In this document: one piece after another, positions 8,739 through 16,986 of the stretch | Layout of the letters: each line of letters opens with the position of its first letter | Numbering within the stretch: the first letter of the stretch is position 1 | Assembly (NCBI GenBank): GCA_001648575.1 | Contig: LQXN01000060.1 | Span: 62,001 to 126,000 of the forward strand | Length of the DNA stretch: 64,000 nucleotides | DNA from: Sutcliffiella horikoshii DSM 8719 | GTDB taxonomy: Bacteria; Bacillota; Bacilli; Bacillales; Bacillaceae_I | Direction of reading: 5' to 3' | Position numbers and translations under genes: made by a program | The notes under the pieces: generated by a model | The model's input: only the letters and a program-made list of their open reading frames with translations | Database searches by the model: none | What the model was told of the DNA's origin: nothing

Positions 8739-9272
8739 ATGAAACTCTTTAAGGTTGCTTTCCTTTCCATTCTCCTCTATATCTTATCGCTGCCTTTCTA
8801 TTCTTCAACAGGCTTAGCTTGTTCCTGCCTTCCACCCGGCACTCCACAAGAAGAGTTGGGGAAGATGGATGCCGTTTTCACAGGGAAAGTGTTAGAAGGT
8901 AAAGGGAAATTCAATAGTACAACAGAAGTAAAATTTAGTGTGTCTGAAACATGGAAAGGAGTGAACACGAAGGAAGTAGTTATTTACACGGCTATGGACT
9001 CGGCGGCATGTGGCGTTTACTTTGAAAAAGACAAGGAATACTTGGTCTATGCCCACTTGGAGGAAGGAAAATATACGACATATCTTTGCTCGAGAACAGC
9101 AGGGCTCACAAATGCTCAAGGTGACTTGAAGGAACTTGGCAAAGGCACTGTACCAGCAGAAACTGCCCAAGATTCTACTTCCTTCGCCAAAGAAAATGCT
9201 TTAATCGGAACTCTAGGTTTAGTGGTTGTGCTAGGGACATGTTTCTTCTACAGATGGAAAGTTACAAAATAA
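8739..9272 (+). CDS. Secreted, membrane-anchored TIMP/netrin-like protein
   Basis: 177 residues. A signal peptide (hydrophobic FLSILLYILSLPFY) ends in SSTGLA, after which the mature chain would begin with Cys-Ser-Cys (CSCLPPGTPQ). This resembles animal TIMPs, whose N-terminal CxC chelates the metal of their target protease. A small beta domain follows, with two more cysteines (ACGVY, LCSRT). A C-terminal transmembrane helix (LIGTLGLVVVLGTCFFY) and a basic tail complete the protein. Bacterial members are known by sequence but mostly uncharacterised. The frame runs 24 codons further upstream; the GAGGTGA site at 8724 selects ATG 8739. Inhibition of a protease is inference only. Confidence 0.75.
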   Translation: MKLFKVAFLSILLYILSLPFYSSTGLACSCLPPGTPQEELGKMDAVFTGKVLEGKGKFNSTTEVKFSVSETWKGVNTKEVVIYTAMDSAACGVYFEKDKEYLVYAHLEEGKYTTYLCSRTAGLTNAQGDLKELGKGTVPAETAQDSTSFAKENALIGTLGLVVVLGTCFFYRWKVTK

Positions 9273-9283
9273 AATGCCAGTAG

Positions 9284-9316
9284 AAAAGCACCGTTCATTT
9301 TGAAAGGTGCTTTTTT
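9284..9316 (+). terminator. Terminator after the TIMP-like gene
   Basis: AAAAGCACC ... GGTGCTTTT hairpin followed by TT, 12 nt past the stop. It may serve the convergent gene as well. Confidence 0.85.
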
Positions 9317-9330
9317 CCGTTCTCGCCACA

Positions 9331-9996
9331 TTACCACAAGACAACCAAATTACCGTCATCAAGTTTGATGAGAAAGCCATTGTTATCACCAAGTTCCACT
9401 CTAACTTCTTCGCCAGTCTCTACCACCTGATTAATCCCTTCCACTATACCAGGATACTGCGCCCAATATTCTGTAGAGAAATAATCAACTAACACATCCA
9501 TATGAGCAAGTTCTGTCACAGCAACCCCTGTACTCATGGAAAGTAAAATACCATCTGAATCATGGTAGATCATAAAACCGTCTGATTCTGGGATTCCGTA
9601 AAGCTTGGCACCATACTTGCCTGCAACTTCTATGTGACTTGTAAACTTTTCGTCATCGATCTTATGGTAGGTATAGTCACCAATAGTTACTGTTTCAACT
9701 GATTGTTCCATGACTTCTTTATTCTCTATTGTTTCAGCCTCTGCAGGCTCTTGAGTAATATCTTCATTAGATTTCACATTTATTTCTGTTGTTAGGTCTT
9801 CTTCTTTATCAACCATTGTTTCTGTATGAGGCGCATTGATTGGAATTGACATTCGGACAGGTTGACTGAAAGGCTTTATTGAATGAAGTTGAAATGACTC
9901 ACTTGCTTTTGTTTCAACTCCTTGACAAGATATGCCTATACTTGCAAATCCTATTGCAATAAACAGAACAGCTGCCATGCCCCTTTTTCCTCTCAC
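9331..9996 (-). CDS. Secreted or surface protein of unknown function
   Basis: 221 residues that I do not recognise. A basic start and the hydrophobic segment MAAVLFIAIGFASIGISC form a signal peptide; the Cys is not in a canonical lipobox. Residues about 35-100 are acidic and low-complexity (many Glu, Thr, Val), a likely spacer. The C-terminal 120 residues look globular (IGDYTYHKIDDEKFTSHIEV, then YGIPESDGFMIYHDSDG). The start is uncertain between GTG 10005 and GTG 9996; GAGGGAG is better spaced for the latter. It is convergent with the TIMP-like gene and in tandem with yutM, separated by a terminator. Confidence 0.65.
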   Translation of the reverse strand: MRGKRGMAAVLFIAIGFASIGISCQGVETKASESFQLHSIKPFSQPVRMSIPINAPHTETMVDKEEDLTTEINVKSNEDITQEPAEAETIENKEVMEQSVETVTIGDYTYHKIDDEKFTSHIEVAGKYGAKLYGIPESDGFMIYHDSDGILLSMSTGVAVTELAHMDVLVDYFSTEYWAQYPGIVEGINQVVETGEEVRVELGDNNGFLIKLDDGNLVVLW

Positions 9997-10074
9997 TGTT
10001 ACCACTCCCTCTTTTTCACCTACTTATATAGACGTAAAAAGAAGGGATTTGTTTCATATACTAGACATATTTAC

Positions 10075-10115
10075 AAAGAAAAACCTCGGGTTCCCTAAGG
10101 TTATCCGAGGCTTTT
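10075..10115 (-). terminator. Terminator of yutM
   Basis: CCTCGG/CCGAGG with an inner CCTAAGG loop; on the minus strand the hairpin is followed by TTTTTC. It separates yutM from the downstream secreted-protein gene. Confidence 0.85.
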
Positions 10116-10131
10116 CTTTAACTATTCTTAT

Positions 10132-10494
10132 TTAACATTCTTCCGGCTTCCCTGCTTCCGTCGCTGTACGGAAGGAAGAACCACACCCACAGTTGGCGAT
10201 GGCATTCGGGTTGTCGATGGTAAACCCGCCGCCCATCATGGATTGTTTAAAATCAATTTTTACATCCTGAAGAATCGGCTTGCTTTCAGCATCGATTAAA
10301 ACCTTAATACCGTGCATTTCTAATTCGATGTCCTTTTCGCCTTTTTCTTCTTCAAAGCCCATACCATAAGAAAGACCGCTACATCCTCCACCTTTAACGC
10401 CTACACGTAAAAAGACGGATTCATCACCGTGTTCCTTCATCATATCTTTTATTTGAAAAGCTGCTGCTTCTGTAATTGTAATAATATCACTCAT
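10132..10494 (-). CDS. yutM: A-type iron-sulfur carrier (HesB/IscA/ErpA family)
   Basis: 120 residues. The three conserved cysteines of A-type carriers are visible: one in GGGCSGLSYGM near residue 38 and two in the C-terminal CGCGSSF near residues 103-105. These proteins accept and deliver Fe-S clusters in the cytoplasm. B. subtilis YutM (SufA-like) sits at the same position next to dapF. It fits the other Fe-S genes in the window (yutI, sufCDSUB, lipA). A strong start follows GGGAGGTGTAATGC. Confidence 0.93.
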   Translation of the reverse strand: MSDIITITEAAAFQIKDMMKEHGDESVFLRVGVKGGGCSGLSYGMGFEEEKGEKDIELEMHGIKVLIDAESKPILQDVKIDFKQSMMGGGFTIDNPNAIANCGCGSSFRTATEAGKPEEC

Positions 10495-10608
10495 GCATTA
10501 CACCTCCCAATGTATTCCCTGTTCCACTATTTTTATTATATCGCGAATCGGATGACTGCTCAAACTTACTGCTTTTATAGTATATGCAAGTGGAACAAGC
10601 GATTGTGC

Positions 10609-11463
10609 TTAATAGTAGAAAGTCCCTGTACAGATAACTTCGGCAGGTCCGCGCATTTTCACTGAACCTTCCTTCGTCCATGTGATAAAGAGGTCTCCTC
10701 CTGCGAGGTGAACAATTGTTTCCTTGTCACGTGCAGTTCTTTCATTAAGTACGGATGACACCACTGCCGCACAAGCCCCTGTGCCGCAAGCCTGCGTGAT
10801 CCCAGACCCTCTCTCCCATACCCTGAAATGCAGCTCATCATCTGAGACAACCTCGACAAATTCTACATTAACCCCTTCAGGAAAGCGAGGGTCCTTTTCC
10901 ACTACAGGACCAAGGGAAGTCAGAGGAGCATCCTTTATATCATCCAGATAAAAAATGACGTGTGGATTCCCCATGGACACTGTCGTTATTTCGTAGGTTG
11001 CTCCGTCCACTTCAAAAGGTTCGGCAATTAAAAATCCCTTTTCCTCTACAAGTATCGGTATTTCTCTTGTGGAGAGTTTCGGTTCTCCCATGTCGACTGT
11101 TACAGAGGTAACCTCCCCCTCTTCCACTTCTACTACAGCTTCTACCAGACCAGAAAGTGTTTCGATTTTAAAAATATCTGTGTGGACAATTCCATGCTCA
11201 TATGCATATTTTGCAACACAGCGAAGCCCATTACCACAGTTTTTCCCTTCCGATCCGTCATTATTAAAGATTCGCATTTTTACTGGTGCCGAGTCCGATG
11301 GGCAAATCAAAATCATCCCATCTGATCCGATGCCTGTATGGATGTTGGCTACCTTGACGGCAAGTCCTTCCAACTCTTCTTCTTTTAATTTTTCCTCAAA
11401 CATATTTACATATATATAATTGTTACCCAAACCGTGCATCTTGGTGAATTCAAAGGAGCGCAT
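10609..11463 (-). CDS. dapF: Diaminopimelate epimerase
   Basis: 284 residues. Converts LL- to meso-diaminopimelate for lysine and peptidoglycan. Both catalytic cysteines are seen in their motifs: NCGNGLRC near residue 76 and QACGTGACA near residue 225. The N-terminal [14 protein letters not shown] is the family's substrate loop, with Tyr in place of the commoner Asp-Phe. The ATG follows GGAGGAATAGGAAAAG. Both hairpins at 11553-11650 isolate it from the upstream nucleoside transporter gene, so it has its own promoter in 11464-11552. Confidence 0.95.
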   Translation of the reverse strand: MRSFEFTKMHGLGNNYIYVNMFEEKLKEEELEGLAVKVANIHTGIGSDGMILICPSDSAPVKMRIFNNDGSEGKNCGNGLRCVAKYAYEHGIVHTDIFKIETLSGLVEAVVEVEEGEVTSVTVDMGEPKLSTREIPILVEEKGFLIAEPFEVDGATYEITTVSMGNPHVIFYLDDIKDAPLTSLGPVVEKDPRFPEGVNVEFVEVVSDDELHFRVWERGSGITQACGTGACAAVVSSVLNERTARDKETIVHLAGGDLFITWTKEGSVKMRGPAEVICTGTFYY

Positions 11464-11552
11464 CTTTTCCTATTCCTCCAAAAATAAATTATTTATTCAA
11501 GTATAAATACATAAAGGAGTGAACACAATAGAAATATCCCCCGTTTTATATG

Positions 11553-11606
11553 AAAAACCCATGTATCGATTGCTTCTATTGGAAGCACGATAACATGGGT
11601 TTTTCT
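11553..11606. terminator. Long hairpin between yutK and dapF
   Basis: AAAAACCCATG pairs with CATGGGTTTTT, with TGCTTC/GAAGCA pairing inside. T-runs on both sides make it able to work in both directions. It is the second of two hairpins in a row downstream of yutK. Confidence 0.7.
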
Positions 11607-11616
11607 TGTTTATCTT

Positions 11617-11650
11617 TAAAAAAACCACCCGGCCAGTAAGCACGGGTGGC
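11617..11650 (-). terminator. Terminator of yutK
   Basis: On the minus strand CCACCCG pairs with CGGGTGG and is followed by TTTTTTT, 15 nt past the stop. Confidence 0.9.
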
Positions 11651-11664
11651 TAGCATCTTACATT

Positions 11665-12900
11665 TTAGAACAAGAACATACCTGCAATCGCAGCACTCAA
11701 CAAGTTGGAAAGTGTACCTGCGATAATTGCACGGAAACCTAATCTTGCAATGTCAGGACGGCGGTTAGGAGCTAAGTTCCCAAGACCACCAAGTAAAATT
11801 GCCAAGGAAGAAAGGTTCGCGAATCCACAAAGTGCGAAAGAGATGACCGCAATGGACTTACCACTGAATATATCTAGTTGTGCAGAGAATGTAGAGTATG
11901 CAACGAACTCGTTCAGTACAAGTTTTTGACCGATCAAGTTACCTGCCGCTACCGCTTCACTCCAAGGAATACCGATAACGAACGCAAGTGGTGCGAATAG
12001 ATAACCAAGGATAAAGTCTAAGGAGAAGTTTTCGGCACCGAACCATCCACCTACTCCACCAAGAATACCGTTGATAAGTGCAATTAACGCGATAAACGCA
12101 AGTAGCATCGCACCGACGTTCAATGCAAGTTTTAAACCATCAGATGCCCCGCGTGCAGCAGCATCGATGACGTTAGTCGCTCTTTCATCTTCTGATTCAC
12201 CGATCTGTGCATTTGGATCTGTTTTTGGTTCCTCTGTTTCAGGAATAAGCATTTTTGCCATGATCAATCCACCAGGAGCAGCCATGAAACTTGCTGCCAA
12301 CAGATACTCCAAAGGAATTCCAAGTGCTGCATAACCGAACAATACAGAACCTGCAACAGATGCAAGTCCCCCTGTCATGACGGCGAATAACTCAGACTTT
12401 GTCATTCCCGCAATGTAAGGACGAATTACTAATGGTGCTTCTGTTTGTCCAACGAAAATGTTGGCTGAAGCTGACAGGGATTCTGTCTTGCTTGTCCCTA
12501 AAAGTTTTGCAAGTCCGCCACCAAGGAATTTGATGACTATTTGCATAATACCAAGATAATAAAGAACAGAAATTAAAGCAGAGAAGAAAATGATAATCGT
12601 CAATACGTGGAACGCGAAAACAAACCCTGTAGCCTCTGACCCCGGGTTACCTAGTACAGGGCCAAAAAGGAATCCGATTCCTTCGTTAGCGTAGTTGATG
12701 ATATTTTGAACCAGTTCAGTCAAACCAAGGAACATTTTTCGACCAAACTCCCACTTCAACACGATAAAAGCGAATAACAATTGAATTGCTAAACCGCCCA
12801 CAATAGTGCGGACCTTGATCTTTCTTTTGTTTTCTGAAAGAAGGAATGCGATTACAAAAATAACGGCAATTCCCATTAACCCCCAAAGGATATTATTCAT
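11665..12900 (-). CDS. yutK: Concentrative nucleoside transporter (NupC/YutK family)
   Basis: 411 residues, strongly hydrophobic with about ten membrane segments. CNT-family blocks are present: [20 protein letters not shown] near residue 155 and the C-terminal [17 protein letters not shown]. The family imports nucleosides with sodium or protons. The open frame extends upstream to 12960, but GAGGTGAATTTT directly precedes the ATG at 12900. A near-consensus CcpA site (12981-12994) lies upstream, so catabolite control is likely, as for nucleoside uptake genes in B. subtilis. Position next to dapF matches yutK. Confidence 0.92.
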   Translation of the reverse strand: MNNILWGLMGIAVIFVIAFLLSENKRKIKVRTIVGGLAIQLLFAFIVLKWEFGRKMFLGLTELVQNIINYANEGIGFLFGPVLGNPGSEATGFVFAFHVLTIIIFFSALISVLYYLGIMQIVIKFLGGGLAKLLGTSKTESLSASANIFVGQTEAPLVIRPYIAGMTKSELFAVMTGGLASVAGSVLFGYAALGIPLEYLLAASFMAAPGGLIMAKMLIPETEEPKTDPNAQIGESEDERATNVIDAAARGASDGLKLALNVGAMLLAFIALIALINGILGGVGGWFGAENFSLDFILGYLFAPLAFVIGIPWSEAVAAGNLIGQKLVLNEFVAYSTFSAQLDIFSGKSIAVISFALCGFANLSSLAILLGGLGNLAPNRRPDIARLGFRAIIAGTLSNLLSAAIAGMFLF

Positions 12901-12980
12901 AAAATTCACCTCTATTAGAAATTTCTGCAAGTTGTTTGTCGTCAGACATCTAACTATCACATTAACACTTTACTACGAAA

Positions 12981-12994
12981 TGAAAGCGTTTGAA
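12981..12994. promoter_or_regulatory. Probable CcpA (cre) site upstream of yutK
   Basis: TGAAAGCGTTTGAA matches the cre consensus TGWAARCGYTWNCW at 13 of 14 positions. It lies about 80 nt before the yutK start. The rest of 12901-13199 is AT-rich divergent promoter space in which I see nothing else. Confidence 0.5.
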
Positions 12995-13199
12995 AGAACT
13001 TTTTTCTGTTAAAATGTTACAACGTTTACAATACTGTTCACTTAACTATTTACTTTAAGATATATTCCCCAACTTTTTCAAAATAATGTATAGACAAGGA
13101 AAAAACTATCTTTATAAATGGGTATATTGATTCATTAAAGTTGTTACAAACATTATTTTATGGTACTTTTGTATTAAATTGTCGAGAAAGGGTGTTTAG

Positions 13200-13892
13200 A
13201 TGGATCAATATTATAGTCGCGAAATAACTTGTGATAATTGCAATCATGCATATAATACAATAAAAATTAAATCCCGCTTTATCCGCCCCTTGACACACGA
13301 TACGGATTTTTGTTCCACCTATCATTCTGAGGAGACAAACCCTCTTCTCTACTATGTATCCGTCTGCCCACAATGTGGATATGCCGTCACGGACGAATTC
13401 AGCAACAAATTAACAGCAGAATCGCATTCAGCAATCAGAACGAAGATTCAAAAACATTGGCAGTATAAAGACTATGGTATGATCAGATCTGTAAATACCG
13501 CCATTAATGCTTATAAGCTCGCGATATATTCTGGGATAATAAAAAAAGAAGCGGCAGTTGTCATGGCTGGCCTATACCTTCGACTTGCCTGGATTTATCG
13601 CACCGTCGAAAAGAATGCAACCCAGGAAAAGCGATTTCTAAAACTGGCAGTGGAACAATTTGAACTCTCCTATTCGACAGGGGATTTTGAAGACAAAGCT
13701 ATGTCTGAAATAAAGCTTCTCTACTTAATAGGAGACATCCACAGCAGGCTTGGCAATGAGAGACAGGCCATTCGCTATTTTCAACTGGTCATACAGCATA
13801 AGAAGAAAGAAAAAGAAAAACTGCTTGTCGATAAAGCAAGAGACCGCTGGTATGAAATTCGTGCCGCTTCCAAGCTGCAGGCAACAAGCTAA
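13200..13892 (+). CDS. DUF2225 family protein
   Basis: 230 residues. An N-terminal zinc-ribbon-like part has CDNC near residue 11 and CPQC near residue 57. The C-terminal two-thirds are helical and TPR-like (RLAWIYRTVEKNATQEKRFL, then GDIHSRLGNERQAIRYFQLV). The DUF2225 family is widespread in spore formers and its function is not established; the fold suggests protein-protein contact. The ATG follows AAAGGGTG. It is monocistronic and convergent with yuzB; its stop is directly followed by a decayed family B repeat and then a family A repeat. Confidence 0.85.
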   Translation: MDQYYSREITCDNCNHAYNTIKIKSRFIRPLTHDTDFCSTYHSEETNPLLYYVSVCPQCGYAVTDEFSNKLTAESHSAIRTKIQKHWQYKDYGMIRSVNTAINAYKLAIYSGIIKKEAAVVMAGLYLRLAWIYRTVEKNATQEKRFLKLAVEQFELSYSTGDFEDKAMSEIKLLYLIGDIHSRLGNERQAIRYFQLVIQHKKKEKEKLLVDKARDRWYEIRAASKLQATS

Positions 13893-14015
13893 AACTTCTC
13901 AAATTGCTATATATGGCTGAAAAGTGAGCAATTGGGCTTTTCCTTGGTTCCATAGTCTTGAAATTGCAAGCAGCATTCTTAGCTCAACAGGAAAAAAAGC
14001 ACGACAATGCAAAAA
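13893..14015. repeat. Decayed family B repeat
   Basis: Similar in order to family B copy 1: CTCAAATTGCTAT, then GCTGAAAAGTGAGCAATTGG, then AGTCTTGAAATTGCAAGCAG and AACAGGAAAAAAAGCACGA. The right end (GCAACAAAGTATACG) is missing. It starts immediately after the DUF2225 stop codon. Confidence 0.65.
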
Positions 14016-14037
14016 AGTATTCATAACAACCTTGAAA

Positions 14038-14077
14038 AAAATGAGCAAGGAACCTAAAAAAGGTCCCTTGCTCATTT
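14038..14077. terminator. Terminator hairpin, first of two identical copies
   Basis: ATGAGCAAGGAACCT ... AGGTCCCTTGCTCAT hairpin. The 40-bp block 14038-14077 is repeated exactly at 14289-14328 across repeat A copy 2. Confidence 0.85.
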
Positions 14078-14288
14078 CAGTGTGTAGACAAATTTTTTTC
14101 GAGTAATAAATTCCCTGTTGATCGCAGTGGAAGGCGCGCAGACTCCAGCGCGGGAGGAAGGGACAAGTAAGACCCCGCAGGCGTAGCCGAGGAGGCTTAC
14201 GGACCGCCCGCAGGAAAGCGAAGCGCCTGCAACGGAGATCAACTGTTCCACCAGATAACTTAACTAATTAATAGTTTGTCAACAGTCT
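14078..14288. repeat. Family A element, copy 2
   Basis: Same layout as copy 1: end AGTGTGTAGACAAA, TTTTCGAGTAATAAATTCCC, then a palindromic core running from GTTGATC to GATCAAC, and end TTTGTCAACAGTCT. About 210 bp, non-coding. It is inserted between duplicate terminators of a convergent gene pair. Confidence 0.92.
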
Positions 14289-14328
14289 AAAATGAGCAAG
14301 GAACCTAAAAAAGGTCCCTTGCTCATTT
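14289..14328. terminator. Terminator hairpin, second copy
   Basis: Exact repeat of 14038-14077. It ends 5 nt before the yuzB stop codon and may serve yuzB as well as the plus-strand gene. Confidence 0.85.
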
Positions 14329-14332
14329 AATG

Positions 14333-14578
14333 TTAAAACATTGGATTTTCTTCCAAGTAAATATATATGTTGTCTACCAGCTGTTCTGGTGTTTCACCTG
14401 AGACGACATCACCGTTTACAAGAGCAAAAAGCGTATTAAAGCATTTTCCACAATAACCCAGACAGCCATATTCCACAATATCCAGATTTGGATCCTTCTC
14501 CAACACCACTCTCGCCTCTTGAGAACCACTGGCCAGATTGCTTATACAAAATTCGATAATCGGTTTCACATCATTCAC
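14333..14578 (-). CDS. yuzB: YuzB/UPF0349 small Cys-containing protein
   Basis: 81 residues of the DUF1450/UPF0349 family. It has an N-terminal Cys (IIEFCISN) and the CLGYCGKC cluster near residues 39-46, arranged like a shortened thioredoxin-like [2Fe-2S] ferredoxin. I cannot tell from sequence whether it binds a cluster. In B. subtilis yuzB also lies beside the NDH-2 paralogue yutJ, here divergent from it across a 348-bp gap (14579-14926) in which I see only AT-rich promoter-like sequence. Confidence 0.9.
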   Translation of the reverse strand: MNDVKPIIEFCISNLASGSQEARVVLEKDPNLDIVEYGCLGYCGKCFNTLFALVNGDVVSGETPEQLVDNIYIYLEENPMF

Positions 14579-14926
14579 CCCTCTATTGCACTTCCATGCT
14601 ACCTTTTTTTCCTTAAAACGTCAATTTTCAAGTCTCTCATTTGTAGCAAATCCAGCTTGTGTAATGATAGGAGGCCCTGAACAATTTTCTGAAAGAATGT
14701 TGTTATTTTGTCATAATTTCGATATACTTTTAATGTTATTTTATTTAATCGTGTTATACATTTTGTCAAATGAAAGCGCAATTGTATCATAATATGCATG
14801 TTACTTCACATATATCTTATAAAGATTACTAGATTCCTACTATTATATTCCAAAAACGCCTTCCAATAGGTAAGCGTTAATTATATTCTTTTGACTTTAC
14901 TAGCTTAAAAAGGGGTTTTAGCTGCT

Positions 14927-15994
14927 ATGAAAAAACTTGTTGTGCTTGGCGCAGGGTATGGTGGAATGCGTATTTTACACCGTCTGCTTCCTAATCAATT
15001 ACCATCAGATACTGAAATTGTACTAGTAGATAGGGCTCCCTATCATAGTTTAAAAACGGAATTTTATGCGTTGGCTGCGGGAACGATTTCAGACCATCAT
15101 GTACGCGTCACTTTTCCGGAACATGAAAGGCTTTCCGTAAAATATGGGGAAGTTAAAAATGTGGATATGGAAGAGAAAGTGGTTCACTTTGAAGATCAGA
15201 GTACCCTTTCCTTTGATGATTTGATTATCGGCCTTGGCTGTGAGGATAAATATCATGACATCCCTGGTGCTGAAGAATACACTTACAGCATCCAGACCAT
15301 CAACAAATCCCGAAAAGCATATCAGGCATTAAATGATTTAGCCGCCAACAAAGTGGTAGCCATCGTTGGGGGAGGCTTAAGCGGAGTGGAAATCGCAAGT
15401 GAGCTTCGTGAAAGCCGGCCAGATCTAACCATCAAATTATTTGACCGCGGGAAAATCATCCTATCAAGCTTCCCTGAAAGACTTAGCAAATATGTGCAAA
15501 ACTGGTTTGAAACACATGGCGTCGAAGTAGTGAACGGATCTAACATCACACGCGTGGAGGAAAACACCCTCTATAACCACGACGAACCGGTTCATTGCGA
15601 TGTTATCGTCTGGACAGCTGGAATCCAGCCGAATAAAGTAGTCCGAGACCTTGAAGTAGAGAAAGATGGACAAGGACGTGTCGTACTTACAAAGCAGCAT
15701 AACATTCCAGGGCATGAGAACGTCTATGTTGTCGGAGACTGTGCAAGCCTTCCTCATGCTCCAAGCGCGCAGTTGGCGGAAGGACAAGCAGAACAGATTG
15801 TCCAGGTGTTATTAAAGCGCTGGAACGGCGAAACGCCCCCTGAAGAATTCCCTGCCATCAAGCTAAAAGGTGTACTTGGTTCACTTGGAAAAAAACACGG
15901 CTTCGGACTTGTTAACGACCGTCCGCTTACAGGCCGCGTTGCAAGGCTATTGAAATCCGGTATCCTTTGGATGTATAAATACCATAACGGCTAA
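14927..15994 (+). CDS. yutJ: NDH-2 family NAD(P)/FAD oxidoreductase YutJ
   Basis: 355 residues: FAD site GAGYGGM near residue 8, NAD(P)H site GGGLSGVEIASEL near residue 149, and VYVVGDCASLP near residue 265. It resembles type II NADH dehydrogenases but is about 50 residues shorter than the paralogue at 5765-6982. Its C-terminal membrane-binding part is reduced, so quinone reduction is less certain. The nearby Fe-S and Cys-rich genes (yuzB, yuzD, yutI) are conserved neighbours in Bacillus and hint at a shared redox task. The start follows AAAAAGGGG about 14 nt upstream. Confidence 0.9.
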   Translation: MKKLVVLGAGYGGMRILHRLLPNQLPSDTEIVLVDRAPYHSLKTEFYALAAGTISDHHVRVTFPEHERLSVKYGEVKNVDMEEKVVHFEDQSTLSFDDLIIGLGCEDKYHDIPGAEEYTYSIQTINKSRKAYQALNDLAANKVVAIVGGGLSGVEIASELRESRPDLTIKLFDRGKIILSSFPERLSKYVQNWFETHGVEVVNGSNITRVEENTLYNHDEPVHCDVIVWTAGIQPNKVVRDLEVEKDGQGRVVLTKQHNIPGHENVYVVGDCASLPHAPSAQLAEGQAEQIVQVLLKRWNGETPPEEFPAIKLKGVLGSLGKKHGFGLVNDRPLTGRVARLLKSGILWMYKYHNG

Positions 15995-16034
15995 AAAAAA
16001 TCCCCGAGAGTCTTATGACTTTCGGGGTTCGTTT
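15993..16034. terminator. Bidirectional terminator between yutJ and yuzD
   Basis: CCCCGAGAGTC pairs with GACTTTCGGGG; eight T follow on the minus strand and a T-rich stretch on the plus strand. Confidence 0.88.
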
Positions 16035-16360
16035 TATTTTGCCACATATCCATGCTTTTCCATTTCAATATAAATAGTTTTCAATTTCGGATTTCCTTCT
16101 CCCACTATCTCGTCTTCAATTACAACAACCGGATAGAACATATCCTCTTCCACGACTCTTGTGGCGAATTCTTTCTTTTCTTCGTCACATTCTTCTGTGT
16201 TGAAAATATCTATATAGGAGATGGTGAATTCCTGTTCTGGGAATTTCCTGGCCACGGCAGCTTCCAACCATTCACATGTTTCTTTCGATGATGGCAGGTT
16301 GACACAGCTTGGGCAAAGCACCTCTGCACCATAAACACAAATTTCTACCGTTTTCTTCAT
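16034..16360 (-). CDS. yuzD: YuzD-like thioredoxin-fold protein
   Basis: 108 residues of the DUF1462 (YuzD) family. The N-terminal EICVYGAEVLCPSCVNLP places CPSC in the position of a thioredoxin active site, and VVEEDMFYPVVVIEDEIVGE supplies the cis-proline-like strand. It is probably a small cytoplasmic redox protein; no partner is known. It is divergent from the NifU-like yutI with about 165 bp between, the same pairing as in B. subtilis. Confidence 0.88.
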   Translation of the reverse strand: MKKTVEICVYGAEVLCPSCVNLPSSKETCEWLEAAVARKFPEQEFTISYIDIFNTEECDEEKKEFATRVVEEDMFYPVVVIEDEIVGEGNPKLKTIYIEMEKHGYVAK

Positions 16361-16489
16361 AAGGCGACTCCCCCAACTATTACAGCTTTTTCTTCATTTT
16401 AACGTAAAACGCTTACTTTTTCATGAAATTTATTTCGATTTCCTAAAAAGACCCAGTGCAGAGTCATAGATTTTTTTTTAGGTTTTCTT

Positions 16490-16495
16490 TATAAT
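16490..16495 (+). promoter_or_regulatory. -10 box of yutI
   Basis: TATAAT, 31 nt before the yutI start; a weak -35 (TAGATT) lies 17 bp upstream of it. Confidence 0.5.
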
Positions 16496-16525
16496 AGAAT
16501 TATGTAAGGAAAGGAGCGATAACTT

Positions 16526-16762
16526 ATGTCTAACCCGGAAATCAATGCGCAAGTTCAGGAAGTACTAGATAAATTACGTCCATTTCTTCTTCGTGACGGA
16601 GGGGACTGTGAATTAGTAGATGTGGAAGATGGAATTGTAAAATTGCGTCTTTTAGGTGCATGCGGTTCTTGCCCAAGTTCCACTATCACATTAAAAGCTG
16701 GTATCGAACGTGCATTACTTGAAGAAGTACCAGGCATCATCGAAGTAGAGCAAGTATTCTAA
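16526..16762 (+). CDS. yutI: NifU C-terminal-like Fe-S scaffold protein
   Basis: 78 residues consisting only of the NifU C-terminal domain: [19 protein letters not shown], then [18 protein letters not shown] with the CxxC pair at about residues 50-53. Such proteins (Nfu) hold and transfer [4Fe-4S] clusters. In S. aureus Nfu serves aconitase; the client here is not readable. It is monocistronic with its own terminator. The start is supported by AAGGAGCG 9 nt upstream. Confidence 0.93.
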   Translation: MSNPEINAQVQEVLDKLRPFLLRDGGDCELVDVEDGIVKLRLLGACGSCPSSTITLKAGIERALLEEVPGIIEVEQVF

Positions 16763-16772
16763 TATAAGTTAA

Positions 16773-16815
16773 GAAAACCGGCAAGCGGCTATTATAGTCA
16801 GCTTGCCGGTTTTTT
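16773..16815. terminator. Terminator of yutI, probably bidirectional
   Basis: AACCGGCAAGC pairs with GCTTGCCGGTT and is followed by TTTTT. On the minus strand it may also end the threonine operon. Confidence 0.9.
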
Positions 16816-16981
16816 GGCTCTTTTTTCAAAGATTGTTGCTATTTACGGATGAAAAGTCGACAATTGGACTTTTCATTGCTTACATATCTTGAATTTGCAA
16901 GCAGTATTCATAGCACGATAGTAAATAATATAACGGGTTGATTGGAAAATACGAAAAGCAACAAAGTATGCGAAAACAGCC
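16816..16981. repeat. Family B MITE-like repeat, copy 2
   Basis: Begins GGCTCTTTTTTCAAAGATTG and ends CGAAAACAGCC. The perfect inner hairpin (ATGAAAAGTC/GACTTTTCAT) is present. Relative to copy 1 an 18-nt piece around AACAGGGAAAAGAGC is deleted between short direct repeats (AGCA). It stops 5 nt from the thrB stop codon. Confidence 0.88.
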
Positions 16982-16986
16982 TTTAG

